Part shown: positions 9,634 to 18,392 of the stretch, in pieces
Layout of the letters: each line of letters begins with the position of its first letter
Numbering within the stretch: the stretch's first letter is position 1
Source of the DNA: JBQTGK01 sp052400665
GTDB lineage: Bacteria; Bacteroidota; Bacteroidia; Bacteroidales; Marinifilaceae
Assembly: GCA_052400665.1 (NCBI GenBank)
Contig: JBQTGK010000009.1
Direction: 5' to 3' (one strand)
Length of the DNA: 64,000 bases
Position numbers and translations under genes: made by a program
Notes under the pieces: generated by a model
The model's input: the letters and a program-made list of their open reading frames with translations, nothing else
The model's database searches: none
What the model was told of the DNA's origin: nothing

Positions 9634-9693
9634 AATGGTTAAAATTTTATCAGGCACTAAAGTTAACAAAATAATTGAAATGGATTGTGGGCA

Positions 9694-9725
9694 ATAAAAA
9701 AAGCTTGCTTTCAAACAAGCAAGCT
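9694..9725 (-). terminator. Intrinsic terminator of the gdhA remnant
   Basis: On the minus strand, AGCTTGCTT pairs perfectly with AAGCAAGCT across a 6-base loop and is followed by seven T. It lies just downstream of the glutamate dehydrogenase stop codon and argues against the longer start of the CPBP gene. Confidence 0.9.
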
Positions 9726-9747
9726 ATCTATGTTTTAATGTCTTTTT

Positions 9748-10749
9748 TTATACAATTCCTTGTGCTATCATTGCATTTGCTACTTTAACAAAACCTCCAA
9801 TATTTGCACCATTTACATAATTTACAAATCCACTTGAAGTTTTTCCATATTTTACACAGCTTGTATGAATATCTTTCATGATTCGCTTTAAATGTTTGTC
9901 GACTTCTTCGCGAGTCCAGCTTATACGCATTGCATTTTGCGACATTTCCAGACCTGAAACAGCAACTCCACCTGCATTAGCAGCTTTACCTGGGCCAAAT
10001 AGAATTTCGTGTTTAATATAAACCTCAATCGCTTTAGGAGTAGAAGGCATATTGGCTCCTTCCGAAACACAAATACATCCATTATCGATAAGTGTTTGGG
10101 CTTCTTTTTCGTTGATTTCGTTTTGGGTAGCACTTGGCAAAGCAACATCGCATTTTACTCCCCATGGTCTTTCGTTAGGAAAATATTCTACATTATATTT
10201 TTTAGCATATTCCTCAATTCGTCCTCGTTTACTATTTTTTAGACGCATTACGTACTTAAGTTTATCTGCATCAATTCCATTAGGATCGTAAATATAACCA
10301 GAAGAGTCGGATAAGCTTAGCACTTTTCCGCCAAGTTCATTTACTTTTTCGACCGTAAATTGTGCAACATTGCCCGATCCTGATACTGTAACAAGTTTAT
10401 TTTTTAGACTATCTCTTTTTGCCATGAGCATTTCCTGAGCAAAGTAAACATTCCCATATCCTGTTGCTTCGGGATGAATTAAACTTCCTCCCCATTCGGC
10501 ACCTTTACCCGTTAAAACTCCGGTAAATTCATTGCGAAGGCGTTTATACTGCCCAAATAGATATCCAATTTCACGACCGCCAACACCAATATCACCGGCC
10601 GGCACATCGGTGTCTGGTCCTATGTGTTTGCTTAATTCGGTCATAAAACTTTGGCAGAAACGCATAACTTCTCCGTCTGACTTTTGCTTAGGATCAAAAT
10701 CAGATCCTCCTTTTCCTCCTCCCATTGGAAGTGTGGTTAAACTAATATC
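9748..10749 (-). pseudogene. gdhA: NADP-type glutamate dehydrogenase, N-terminally truncated
   Basis: The frame encodes the C-terminal ~330 residues of a hexameric glutamate dehydrogenase, normally about 445 residues. It starts within the SLTTLPMGGGKGGSDFDP block and includes PAGDIGVGGREIG and the Rossmann GSGNVAQ region. A TAA stop at 10750-10752 directly precedes D-I-S-L-T-T-L-P, so the first ~115 residues, including part of the glutamate site, are missing. The nearest start would be the Met of MGGGKGG (10725). The coding sequence itself is otherwise intact, with no internal stops. The break coincides with the start of homology of the PEP-binding fragment on the other strand, so this is a chromosomal rearrangement or an assembly join. 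The protein is almost certainly not active as read. Confidence 0.85.
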
Positions 10750-11467
10750 TTAAAATACAATTATATTCCTTTATCTAAGACAATTGAGTTGGTTTTAGAT
10801 ATTGTAAAAGAGGCTATGGGATCTCCAATAGAAATTGAATTTGCAGTAGACTTAACAAAAGATAAAGATGGAAAAGCATCATTCTATTTGTTACAGATAA
10901 AACCTTTAATTGGAAATGTTGATGACTACAACCTTAAGTTAGAAGAGCTTGATAGAAATAAATTGATGCTTTTATCAGAGATGAGTATGGGAAATGGCCT
11001 GGTAGATGATGTTTTAGATGTTATTTATATTGATCCGGTATTATTCCGCAGAGACAACTCCCGAAATTGCTTTAATAATCTCAAAAATAAATGAGAAAAT
11101 GCGATTGAAAAAGAAACATTATGTTTTAATTGGTCCTGGCAGATGGGGTACCCGAGATCGCTGGATTGGTATTCCAGTGAAATGGAAGGATATTTCGAAT
11201 GCTAAATTAATTGTAGAAACCAGTTTTGAAGCATATCCTTTGGATGCATCATCGGGTTCCCACTTTTTTCATAATGTAACCTCAATGAATATAGGATATT
11301 GCTCTATTCATCATCATTCCGAAACTTCCTTCGTTGATTATAATTTATTGAATAAGCAGGAATTAATTAACGAATATGGAGCAGTAAAACACATACGCTT
11401 TAACAAGCCATTAAGTATTAAAATGGACGGTAAAAAGCGATTGGCTGCCGTAAATTGGAAAATATGA
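10747..11467 (+). pseudogene. PEP/pyruvate-binding (PPDK_N-type) protein, 3' fragment with a frameshift
   Basis: Two overlapping frames together give the C-terminal part of a PEP/pyruvate-binding protein of the PEP-synthase/PPDK family. The first (KYNYIPLSKTIELVLDI... through SFYLLQIKPLIGN) ends the ATP-grasp PPDK_N region. The second, entered near 11,047, continues with TPEIALIISKINEKM, YVLIGPGRWGTRDRW and SGSHFFHN. Removing one C from TTCCGC at about 11045-11050 restores one continuous frame (DPVLFAETTPEIAL). The N-terminal several hundred residues are missing. No start codon or promoter is evident, since the fragment abuts the truncated gdhA head to head. Either a decayed gene or a faulty assembly explains it. 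Confidence 0.8.
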
Positions 11468-11469
11468 AG

Positions 11470-12663
11470 TTAATCTAATGCTTTAAAATGAATGATTTCT
11501 GTTTTCAGGTTTTGTTCCTGATATCCGGAAACTTTAACAAGTAATTCGAAATATTTTGGAAAATTAGTCTGGTATTCGGGTTTATGTTTAAGTATTGTTT
11601 TTTCACAATTTTTACTGGTAAGTAAATCCATAAGTCCCTTGTTTCCTATGGAGTGGGAGTCGGAAAGAATGGATAAGGTTTTGCCTTTGGGTGTTGGAAT
11701 TTTTATGAAGAAAGCATAATCTGTATAAAAATCGTTGTAAGATTTTATGGCAGAATATATAGTTGTATCGTTTTCTGATATTAATTGAAGGCTGAGACCA
11801 CTTTTATGGGGGATTCGTATTGAACTTTGAGCTAAAAATTCATGGAATATTCCAATCGATTTTAATGATGTTAACACAATTGTATTGTTATTTATAATAT
11901 TTTCGATATTAATATTTGATCCGGATTTTAGCTGAATTTTATTATCACTCTCCGATAAAACCTGAAATAAAAAAGGCAAAGAGTTGATGTTGTTGTTCGC
12001 GAAATAAGAGATGTCACTTTTTTTAATTTCATACTTATTTCGAGAGAATAATTCATTAGTGTTTACCAATTCTTCTTCAGAATTGATATTGAAATCGCGA
12101 ATCACAATAGTTGAGTCGTTTTTTAGATTTCGAACGGTAAAAAAAAACGGATTAGCAAGTATAAGGTTAATATTACTTTTTTCAATAATATATTCCTTCC
12201 AAATTGAGTTGACCAATTTTTCTGACTTAAAAAAACCAGTTTGCCAGAATATCAGTAAATTAAATATAAGAAGTACACTTAAGCTGAGTAAAAATAGTTT
12301 AATGAGATTTGTATCTTTTTGTTGACTTCTTTTGCTTTCGGGTAAATGAAAATTAAGTTCGTATTTTCCTTTAGGAATTTCAATAATTATTTTTTCTTTT
12401 TCACCTTCTTTTTCGTAATAATCAGCAAGTTTTGTTCGTAGTTTATGAACATATACTCTGGCTATTGTTTCGTCATTCTCTTTTAAATCACCTTTTCTGT
12501 CGAACAAATCAATTGCAATGTTAATGGCTTTAACATGCTGCTTTTTTTCATGAGATTCGAATAGGTATTGCAGAAGTTTTCGAAGCATTTCTGACCTTGA
12601 AAATACCTTTCCTGTAAGTATTCTAGTTATAATTTCTTTTTTGTCTGATTCTGATATCTCCAT
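11470..12663 (-). CDS. Membrane-anchored winged-helix regulator-like protein
   Basis: The protein has 397 residues. Residues about 8-105 look like an OmpR/CadC-like winged helix: a helical start (RSEMLRKLLQYLFES), ARVYVHKLRTKLADYYEKEG, and the hairpin IIIEIPKGKYELNF. Residues 120-140 form one transmembrane helix (LIKLFLLSLSVLLIFNLLIF). The remaining ~255 residues would lie in the periplasm and resemble no domain I know. The layout suggests a one-component sensor that binds DNA from the membrane, as CadC or ToxR do. It is divergent from the GH2 gene, and a 16-bp palindrome lies between them. It converges within 2 bases of the PEP-binding fragment. The ligand is unknown. Confidence 0.6.
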   Translation of the reverse strand: MEISESDKKEIITRILTGKVFSRSEMLRKLLQYLFESHEKKQHVKAINIAIDLFDRKGDLKENDETIARVYVHKLRTKLADYYEKEGEKEKIIIEIPKGKYELNFHLPESKRSQQKDTNLIKLFLLSLSVLLIFNLLIFWQTGFFKSEKLVNSIWKEYIIEKSNINLILANPFFFTVRNLKNDSTIVIRDFNINSEEELVNTNELFSRNKYEIKKSDISYFANNNINSLPFLFQVLSESDNKIQLKSGSNINIENIINNNTIVLTSLKSIGIFHEFLAQSSIRIPHKSGLSLQLISENDTTIYSAIKSYNDFYTDYAFFIKIPTPKGKTLSILSDSHSIGNKGLMDLLTSKNCEKTILKHKPEYQTNFPKYFELLVKVSGYQEQNLKTEIIHFKALD

Positions 12664-12704
12664 TCTTATTATTCAGATATATAATAATTTAAGACCATTG
12701 GTTA

Positions 12705-12720
12705 CGGTAACCGGTTACCG
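12705..12720. promoter_or_regulatory. 16-bp perfect palindrome, candidate operator
   Basis: CGGTAACCGGTTACCG is a perfect 16-bp palindrome. It overlaps a second dyad, GGTTACGGTAACC, at 12700-12712. It sits between the divergent winged-helix gene (41 bases from its ATG) and the GH2 gene (79 bases from its ATG). The form resembles LacI-family half sites, but no LacI gene is nearby; the divergent winged-helix protein is the local candidate. The palindrome is seen; its role is inferred. Confidence 0.6.
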
Positions 12721-12799
12721 TTTTTAACTTTTAAGAGTAAATAATAACTCCTATTATTGTTTCAAATCGAAAGATATAACAAAACTAAAATATAATATC

Positions 12800-14953
12800 A
12801 TGTTAAAGCAGAAATTGCATTATTGCCTTATTGTATTCATCGGAATTTATTTTTTATCCAGCTTTACAGCTGCCGCTGATAAAAGAATTAAATATTCGAT
12901 TAATAATAATGAGTGGAAATTTAAAAAAGAAGATGTGAAAAATGCACATAAAGTTTCATTTAAAGATAGTGAATGGCTGAGTGTAAATATTCCTCACGAT
13001 TTTAATGGCGGAAGTGATGGGGTAAATAATGATGTGTTCGAAGGAAGATTCGATTTTGAGAACGATGTTCGTACAATGTACAAAGGACCGGCTTGGTATC
13101 GCACAAAATTTAAGATAGATGAAGTTCAGAAAGGAAAACGTGTATTTGTAGAATTCGAGGCTGTTTCCTTAGAAGCTCAGGTATGGGTAAATGGAAAAAA
13201 AGTTGGTACTCATAAAGGTGGATATACGGCATTTTCTATTGATATTACCAATTTTATAAAGTTTGGGAAAGAAAATATATTGGCGGTAAGAGCCGATAAT
13301 ACTAACAATTCAGGGATAGCACCCTGGATGTCTGATGAAAAAGGTTCATTCCCATTTAGTTTCGATTATGCAGTTTATGGAGGGATTTATCGTGATGTAT
13401 GGATTCAAATTACAGATCCGGTAAAGATTGAAAAGGTATTTAACACACCAGTATGCGGAGGGCAGGCTCCAAGTGTTTTATCTATTGAAACTCGTGTAAA
13501 AAACTATTCCAAAAATACTAAGAAGGTAAAATTAAGTTCTAAAATTTATTCTCCGAATGGAAAATTACTGGCTGATAAGATTATGAGTAAGACCATTGAA
13601 GCTGGTAGTGAAAATAGTTTTTTACAATCGGAATCGGCTTTTGGGGAGGTTAAATTTTGGAGTGTAAATGAACCTAATTTGTATAAGGTAGTTTCTACAA
13701 TTAGTTACGATGGAAAAGTAATTGATAATTTTGAGAGTAGCTTTGGATTTAGATATTATACTCTGGCAAATAATGAGGCTTTTAGTTTAAATGGAGAACA
13801 AATGTTATTAAGAGGTGTAAACCGACATCAGGATATGGAAGGTTTGGGCTATGCTTTGCCGAATGAACAACATTATGCCGATGCACAAATAATTAAAGAT
13901 GCCGGATTTAATGTGATTCGTCATGCTCATTATCCTTGCGATAGAGAATTTGCTAAAGCTTGTGATGAGTTAGGTTTACTATTGTGGTTAGAAATTCCCT
14001 TAACAGGTAGTGTTTCGGATGATCCGGCATTTTTGGTAAACTGCAAACAGCAGATGAAAGAAATGGTGGAACAATATTATAACAATCCTGCAGTAATAGT
14101 ATGGGGTGTTGGAAATGAGTCTGATCGCTCGGGAGCAAATGAGGCAGGATCGAATAAAGTGTATCAGGAATTGGTTAATCAGACCAAAGAAATTGATCCC
14201 AACAGACCCATAACAGGATGTAATTTTAAGTACAAGTCGAATCAGCAAATTGTTGATGTTTATGCTCCACAAGACTGGAGTGGCTGGTATATGGGAGAGA
14301 TAGATTCATATAATCCGTCTCAAATAATTGGAGAATATGGAGCTGATATGGAATATACGACCCATAGCGAAGAAAAATTTGATGTGAGCAAAAATTATTA
14401 TTCTTCCGGAAAAACAGAGTTTTGGTCGCAGGAATATGGATGCTTACTACACGAATACAAAATTTCTGTTGGAGAATCGAATAAAGGTAAATTTCCCGGC
14501 CATTTTGTTTGGGTAGCTTTCGATTTTGCTTCTCCAAGAATTGGTCGTGACATAAATCCAATTCCTTATATGAATCAGAAAGGATTGATTTTGCATGATC
14601 ACAAAACAAAAAAAGATGTTTATTACTTGTACCAGAGTATGTATAGAAAAGCAAGCGATTGTCCGATGGTTTATATTGTTTCTAAGTCATGGCCCGATCG
14701 TTTTGAAGAACCAGCAGAAAAAGATGTTTGGGTATATAGTAATTGTGATTCGGTAGTTTTGTATAAAGATTTGAAAAAGAATGTTTCTTACGGATCGAGA
14801 ATTAAAAATGCGGGTCCCAGAGGTGATACTCGTTTTCAGTGGGATTCAATAATGGTGGATACCAAAGTTTTGTACGCTGAAGGATGGTTTGGCAATAAAA
14901 TTGTAGCAAGAGATACCCTAAACCTGGGGAAACGATCCGATGTAGAAAAATAG
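12800..14953 (+). CDS. Glycoside hydrolase family 2 (beta-galactosidase/glucuronidase-like), secreted
   Basis: The 717-residue enzyme has a signal peptide (about 1-26). A jelly-roll sugar-binding domain (30-205; WKF, IPHDF, WYR, VWVNGKKVGTHKGGYTAF) is followed by an Ig-like domain (about 208-318) and a TIM barrel (about 322-620). The acid/base glutamate is E440 in VWGVGNES and the nucleophile is E512 in IIGEYGAD. NRHQDMEG (341-348) is the usual GH2 barrel-entry motif. It probably removes beta-linked galactose, glucuronic acid or mannose from oligosaccharides in the periplasm; the sugar cannot be assigned. No SusCD pair or other glycosidase is adjacent. The palindrome at 12705 may control it. 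Confidence 0.85.
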   Translation: MLKQKLHYCLIVFIGIYFLSSFTAAADKRIKYSINNNEWKFKKEDVKNAHKVSFKDSEWLSVNIPHDFNGGSDGVNNDVFEGRFDFENDVRTMYKGPAWYRTKFKIDEVQKGKRVFVEFEAVSLEAQVWVNGKKVGTHKGGYTAFSIDITNFIKFGKENILAVRADNTNNSGIAPWMSDEKGSFPFSFDYAVYGGIYRDVWIQITDPVKIEKVFNTPVCGGQAPSVLSIETRVKNYSKNTKKVKLSSKIYSPNGKLLADKIMSKTIEAGSENSFLQSESAFGEVKFWSVNEPNLYKVVSTISYDGKVIDNFESSFGFRYYTLANNEAFSLNGEQMLLRGVNRHQDMEGLGYALPNEQHYADAQIIKDAGFNVIRHAHYPCDREFAKACDELGLLLWLEIPLTGSVSDDPAFLVNCKQQMKEMVEQYYNNPAVIVWGVGNESDRSGANEAGSNKVYQELVNQTKEIDPNRPITGCNFKYKSNQQIVDVYAPQDWSGWYMGEIDSYNPSQIIGEYGADMEYTTHSEEKFDVSKNYYSSGKTEFWSQEYGCLLHEYKISVGESNKGKFPGHFVWVAFDFASPRIGRDINPIPYMNQKGLILHDHKTKKDVYYLYQSMYRKASDCPMVYIVSKSWPDRFEEPAEKDVWVYSNCDSVVLYKDLKKNVSYGSRIKNAGPRGDTRFQWDSIMVDTKVLYAEGWFGNKIVARDTLNLGKRSDVEK

Positions 14954-14967
14954 AAATATTAAAGATT

Positions 14968-15000
14968 AGGGCAGGGAAATTACTCTGTCCTTTTTTTTTT
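14968..15000 (+). terminator. Terminator of the GH2 gene
   Basis: AGGGCAG pairs with CTGTCCT (one G-U pair) and is followed by an uninterrupted tract of ten T. The tract touches the stop codon of the convergent permease gene. Confidence 0.75.
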
Positions 15001-16270
15001 AATCGAAACGAATAGCTTTGGACGGACTAATTTTTGTGATTAGATAGGAAGGAATTAGTAGCATAGATATTGTTGCTATTAAGCTGCCAACATTTAAAAG
15101 TAAAATATGGGTGAATTTTAAATTAATAGGTACAGTATCAACATAATAACTGGTAGGGTCGAGAGGGATAATTTTGAGATAATGTTGAAGCAGGCAAATT
15201 GTAATTCCAATAATATTTCCCCAAAGCATACCTTTTCCTATTATCATCGAAGCCTGATACAGAAATACTTTTCGAATAGACCAGTTTGCGGTTCCCAGTG
15301 CTTTTAAAATACCAATCATGCTGGTTTTTTCCAGAATAATAATTAGTAACCCCGAAATCATATTAAAGCCAGCAACCAGAATCATTAAGGCCAAAATTAT
15401 CCAAACATTAATGTTTAGTATTTCCAGCCAACTAAATATTTGTGGATATTTACGGTCTATACTTCTTACTTTTAGGCTGCCGCCATCCTGGGTATAAGAA
15501 CTTGCAGTAATTCCTTTAACCCAGTACGTAATATCTGCTAAATTGTCAAAATCATCAATAAAAATCTCATATCCACTTACCTGATCATTGCTCCAATCGT
15601 TTAGTTTTTGAATGTGCCTCATATCACAAAGCAGAAAGAGTTTGTCGAATTCGGCCATCCCGGTATCGTAAATCCCGCCTACGGTAAATCTTCGTTGCCG
15701 TGGAGGTTGCTGAATAAAATACACCGATAATTTATCTCCAATATTTAAATTTAGTAAAGAAGAAAGCGTTTTAGATATCAGAATATTATTGTTTTTTGTG
15801 CTGTCGGCAAGATGAATTATCTCACCATCAACAAGGTGTTTATTAAAAAAGCTCCAATCGTAATCTTTGCTCACTCCATTAAGCACAATGCCTTGTATCT
15901 CCGATTTAGTTTTTAAAATTCCGGGTTTGGTTGCAAAAGTTTGGATGTGAGTTATTCCATTAATTTGTTGGATTTTTTTGCTATCGATAATCTCTTTATT
16001 GATGGGTTGAGTCTCAAAAGAAGAATTGTTGTCGTAATTAGTGATTTGAATATGAGATCCAAAGCCAATTACCTTATTGGTAATTTCCGATTTAAAACCA
16101 GTAACTATGGCTACGGCCAAAATCATTACGCAAATCCCAAGCGAAATACTAACTTTGGCAATGCTGATGATTGGGTGAGAAATGTTTTTTTCTCCCTTTT
16201 CGTTAGTGGTAATTTTTTTGGCTATAAATAGTTCGAGGTTCAAAATTGAAATTATTTTGTTGCGATTCAT
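14999..16270 (-). CDS. LolC/LolE-like (FtsX-family) ABC transporter permease
   Basis: This 423-residue permease has the LolC/E plan. One N-terminal transmembrane helix (about 36-62) is followed by a large periplasmic MacB-like domain (63-280). Three C-terminal helices (about 285-315, 340-370, 385-410) end in SPSKAIRFD, the usual tail. The cytoplasmic loop ILEKTSMIGILKALG after helix 2 is the family's coupling segment. The family extracts lipoproteins from the inner membrane for the Lol pathway. The ATPase is not adjacent; a LolD-like ATPase is encoded at 54,478. A -7 box (16273-16280) ends 2 bases before the ATG, which suggests leaderless or near-leaderless translation. Confidence 0.82.
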   Translation of the reverse strand: MNRNKIISILNLELFIAKKITTNEKGEKNISHPIISIAKVSISLGICVMILAVAIVTGFKSEITNKVIGFGSHIQITNYDNNSSFETQPINKEIIDSKKIQQINGITHIQTFATKPGILKTKSEIQGIVLNGVSKDYDWSFFNKHLVDGEIIHLADSTKNNNILISKTLSSLLNLNIGDKLSVYFIQQPPRQRRFTVGGIYDTGMAEFDKLFLLCDMRHIQKLNDWSNDQVSGYEIFIDDFDNLADITYWVKGITASSYTQDGGSLKVRSIDRKYPQIFSWLEILNINVWIILALMILVAGFNMISGLLIIILEKTSMIGILKALGTANWSIRKVFLYQASMIIGKGMLWGNIIGITICLLQHYLKIIPLDPTSYYVDTVPINLKFTHILLLNVGSLIATISMLLIPSYLITKISPSKAIRFD

Positions 16271-16272
16271 AC

Positions 16273-16280
16273 AAAAGTAG
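16273..16280 (-). promoter_or_regulatory. -7 box of a candidate leaderless promoter for the LolC/E-like gene
   Basis: On the minus strand TACTTTTG matches TAnnTTTG and stands 2 bases upstream of the ATG at 16270. A TTTG (complement of 16298-16301) is 17 bases upstream of it, slightly closer than the usual 19-21. The predicted transcription start would fall at the start codon. Confidence 0.45.
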
Positions 16281-16315
16281 TAATTTCATGTTAACCCAAA
16301 CGGAAAAATATTAAA

Positions 16316-17521
16316 ATGAAGTCTACTGTTAGTTATTATTTGTTCACTTTTTTGTTGAGTATTATTTCTATTACTTCTTCCTGTGCCGAAGATAAGGATA
16401 CTAGAATTGTTGTTGGTGCAGAAAATACCAGTCAGTATCTTTCTTTTTTACACGATAAGAATATTGCTTTGGTAGCCAATCAATCGTCTCTGGTGAATGG
16501 AGAACATCTGGTAGATTTTCTTTTGAAGAAAGAGATTAAAATTAAACGAATTTTTAGTCCCGAGCATGGCTTTAGAGGAAAAGCAGATGCTGGTGAAAAA
16601 ATTAAAGATGCTAGGGATAAATTAACCGGAATAAAAATAGTTTCGCTTTATGGCAAGCATTATAAAGCATCGCCTGCCGATGTAAAAGGTATTGATGTTA
16701 TGTTATTCGATTTGCAGGATGTTGGGGTTAGATTCTATACTTACCTTTCTACTTTGCATTATGTAATGGAAATATGTGCCGAACAAAATATCCCCTTAAT
16801 TGTATTGGATCGGCCAAATCCTAATGCACATTATATAGACGGACCCGTTTTGGAGATGAAATACTCCTCCTTTGTGGGAATGCATCCGGTTCCTGTTGTT
16901 TATGGAATGACCATTGGTGAATATGCTAAAATGATAAATGGTGAAAAGTGGTTAAAAAATGGAATGCAATGCGATTTGCGAATTGTTCCCTGCAAAAACT
17001 GGATTCGTAATCAGAATTATAAATTGCCTGTAAAACCATCGCCTAATTTGCCAAATTCGTTAGCCATTACACTTTATCCTTCCTTGTGCTTTTTCGAGGG
17101 CACTCCTGTTAGTGCAGGACGAGGTACAGATTATCCGTTTCAATTGTATGGTCATCCTTTAATGAATAAAACCGATTTTACTTTCACACCACGAAGCATT
17201 CCGGGAGCCAGTAAATATCCTAAGTTTAAAGGAAAATTGTGTAATGGATTTGATTTACAACAGATAAACGAAAACGAATTTAGAGCAAAGCAAAAACTAG
17301 ATTTATCTTATTTGATAACTGCTTATTCGCAATTAAACAGGAAAGTGAAATTTTTTAATGCATTTTTTAAAAATCTGGCTGGAACCGAAAAATTAAAAAT
17401 GCAATTACAGCAGGGTATGTTAGAAGAGGAGATACGTGAAAGCTGGCAAAAGGACATTGCTAAGTTTAAACATATAAGAAAGAAATATTTGATTTATGAT
17501 GATGTTAATTTAAATCATTAG
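16316..17521 (+). CDS. Exo-beta-N-acetylmuramidase NamZ-like (DUF1343, GH171) lipoprotein
   Basis: The 401-residue protein belongs to the DUF1343 family, whose characterised member NamZ removes terminal MurNAc from glycan strands. Conserved blocks are visible: SPEHGFRG (81-88), FDLQDVGVRFYTY (131-143), LDRPNPNA and PSPNLPNS. The N-terminus is a lipoprotein signal with lipobox-like ITSSC (Cys23), so it is probably membrane-anchored in the periplasm. The role would be recycling of peptidoglycan fragments, consistent with an mltF gene elsewhere in the window. It is divergent from the LolC/E-like permease with only 45 bases between start codons. Confidence 0.85.
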   Translation: MKSTVSYYLFTFLLSIISITSSCAEDKDTRIVVGAENTSQYLSFLHDKNIALVANQSSLVNGEHLVDFLLKKEIKIKRIFSPEHGFRGKADAGEKIKDARDKLTGIKIVSLYGKHYKASPADVKGIDVMLFDLQDVGVRFYTYLSTLHYVMEICAEQNIPLIVLDRPNPNAHYIDGPVLEMKYSSFVGMHPVPVVYGMTIGEYAKMINGEKWLKNGMQCDLRIVPCKNWIRNQNYKLPVKPSPNLPNSLAITLYPSLCFFEGTPVSAGRGTDYPFQLYGHPLMNKTDFTFTPRSIPGASKYPKFKGKLCNGFDLQQINENEFRAKQKLDLSYLITAYSQLNRKVKFFNAFFKNLAGTEKLKMQLQQGMLEEEIRESWQKDIAKFKHIRKKYLIYDDVNLNH

Positions 17522-17723
17522 GCTCGCAATAAATTATTTGTCAGTTTAATAAGTATGGGAAGTAGCTTTACTAAGTATTCGTTTTCAGGTAATAAATCAA
17601 TAAAGCAAGTTTTGTTGTAGTGGTAAAATGTTGTGCAATTACGTAAAAAATTGGATGTTATTATTTAGAACTTTTCAAAATAATAGGTAAATTTAAGGGA
17701 GTATCAACAAAAAAAAAGAAAAT

Positions 17724-18305
17724 ATGGCATTTACCTTACAAATTGGCGATAAAGCTCCCGAGTTTAATTTAATTGCAAGCGATGGTATCAGATATAAATT
17801 ATCCGATTTTAAATCATCGAAACTATTGGTGGTGTTTTTTACCTGTAACCACTGTCCGTATGTTATCGGATCGGATGAAGATACAAGAGCAATTGCAGAT
17901 AAATATATACCTAACGGAGTAGAGTTTATAGGTATCAATTCAAATTCTCCTACTACTTATCAGGAAGATGATTACCAGCACATGGTAAGTAGAATGGAAG
18001 AGAACGATTTTCCCTGGGTTTATTTGTATGATGAAACACAGGAAGTAGCGATTAATTATGGGGCCTTACGAACCCCGCATTTTTATTTATTTAATGAGAA
18101 TAGAGAGTTGATTTATACAGGGCGAGCTGTCGATAATCCCAAAGACACCTCAAAAGTAACAGTTCGGGATTTAGAACGTGCAATTGATGAATATTTAGCT
18201 GGAAAGGAAATTTCGGTTCCGCTTACCAACCCAATTGGCTGTAATGTAAAATGGGATGGAAAAGACAAACATTGGATGCCTGCAGATTCGTGTGATTTGA
18301 TATAG
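17724..18305 (+). CDS. Thioredoxin-fold protein (AhpC/TSA-like, CxxC)
   Basis: The 193-residue protein has the thioredoxin-like fold of the peroxiredoxin superfamily. It begins with GDKAPEFNLIASDG and has the redox pair C41-N-H-C44 in FTCNHCPYV. A cis-proline-like region (ALRTPHFYLF) follows near 118. It has no signal peptide, so it is probably cytoplasmic. The CNHCPYV form is typical of a widespread 'thioredoxin family protein' group with unproven substrates. The gene follows the NamZ-like gene by about 200 bases, with no obvious shared function. An Asp-rich centre (SDEDTRAIADKY) follows the CxxC. Confidence 0.8.
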   Translation: MAFTLQIGDKAPEFNLIASDGIRYKLSDFKSSKLLVVFFTCNHCPYVIGSDEDTRAIADKYIPNGVEFIGINSNSPTTYQEDDYQHMVSRMEENDFPWVYLYDETQEVAINYGALRTPHFYLFNENRELIYTGRAVDNPKDTSKVTVRDLERAIDEYLAGKEISVPLTNPIGCNVKWDGKDKHWMPADSCDLI

Positions 18306-18335
18306 AAGAATTTTAAGTATATCAATCTCAGAATA

Positions 18336-18368
18336 AAAAAACGGCTCCCAAATAAGGAGCCGTTTTTA
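18336..18368. terminator. Bidirectional intrinsic terminator
   Basis: The stem AAAACGGCTCC/GGAGCCGTTTT has a 7-base loop with A and T tracts on its two sides. It lies between the convergent thioredoxin-fold and aminotransferase genes and can serve both. Confidence 0.92.
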
Positions 18369-18392
18369 TTATGTATTAAGCTAATACTTTCG

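Noticed and set aside
9634..9714. 27-residue N-terminal extension of the CPBP protease
   Set aside because: It runs through the intrinsic terminator of the upstream gdhA remnant, so the ATG at 9633 is preferred.
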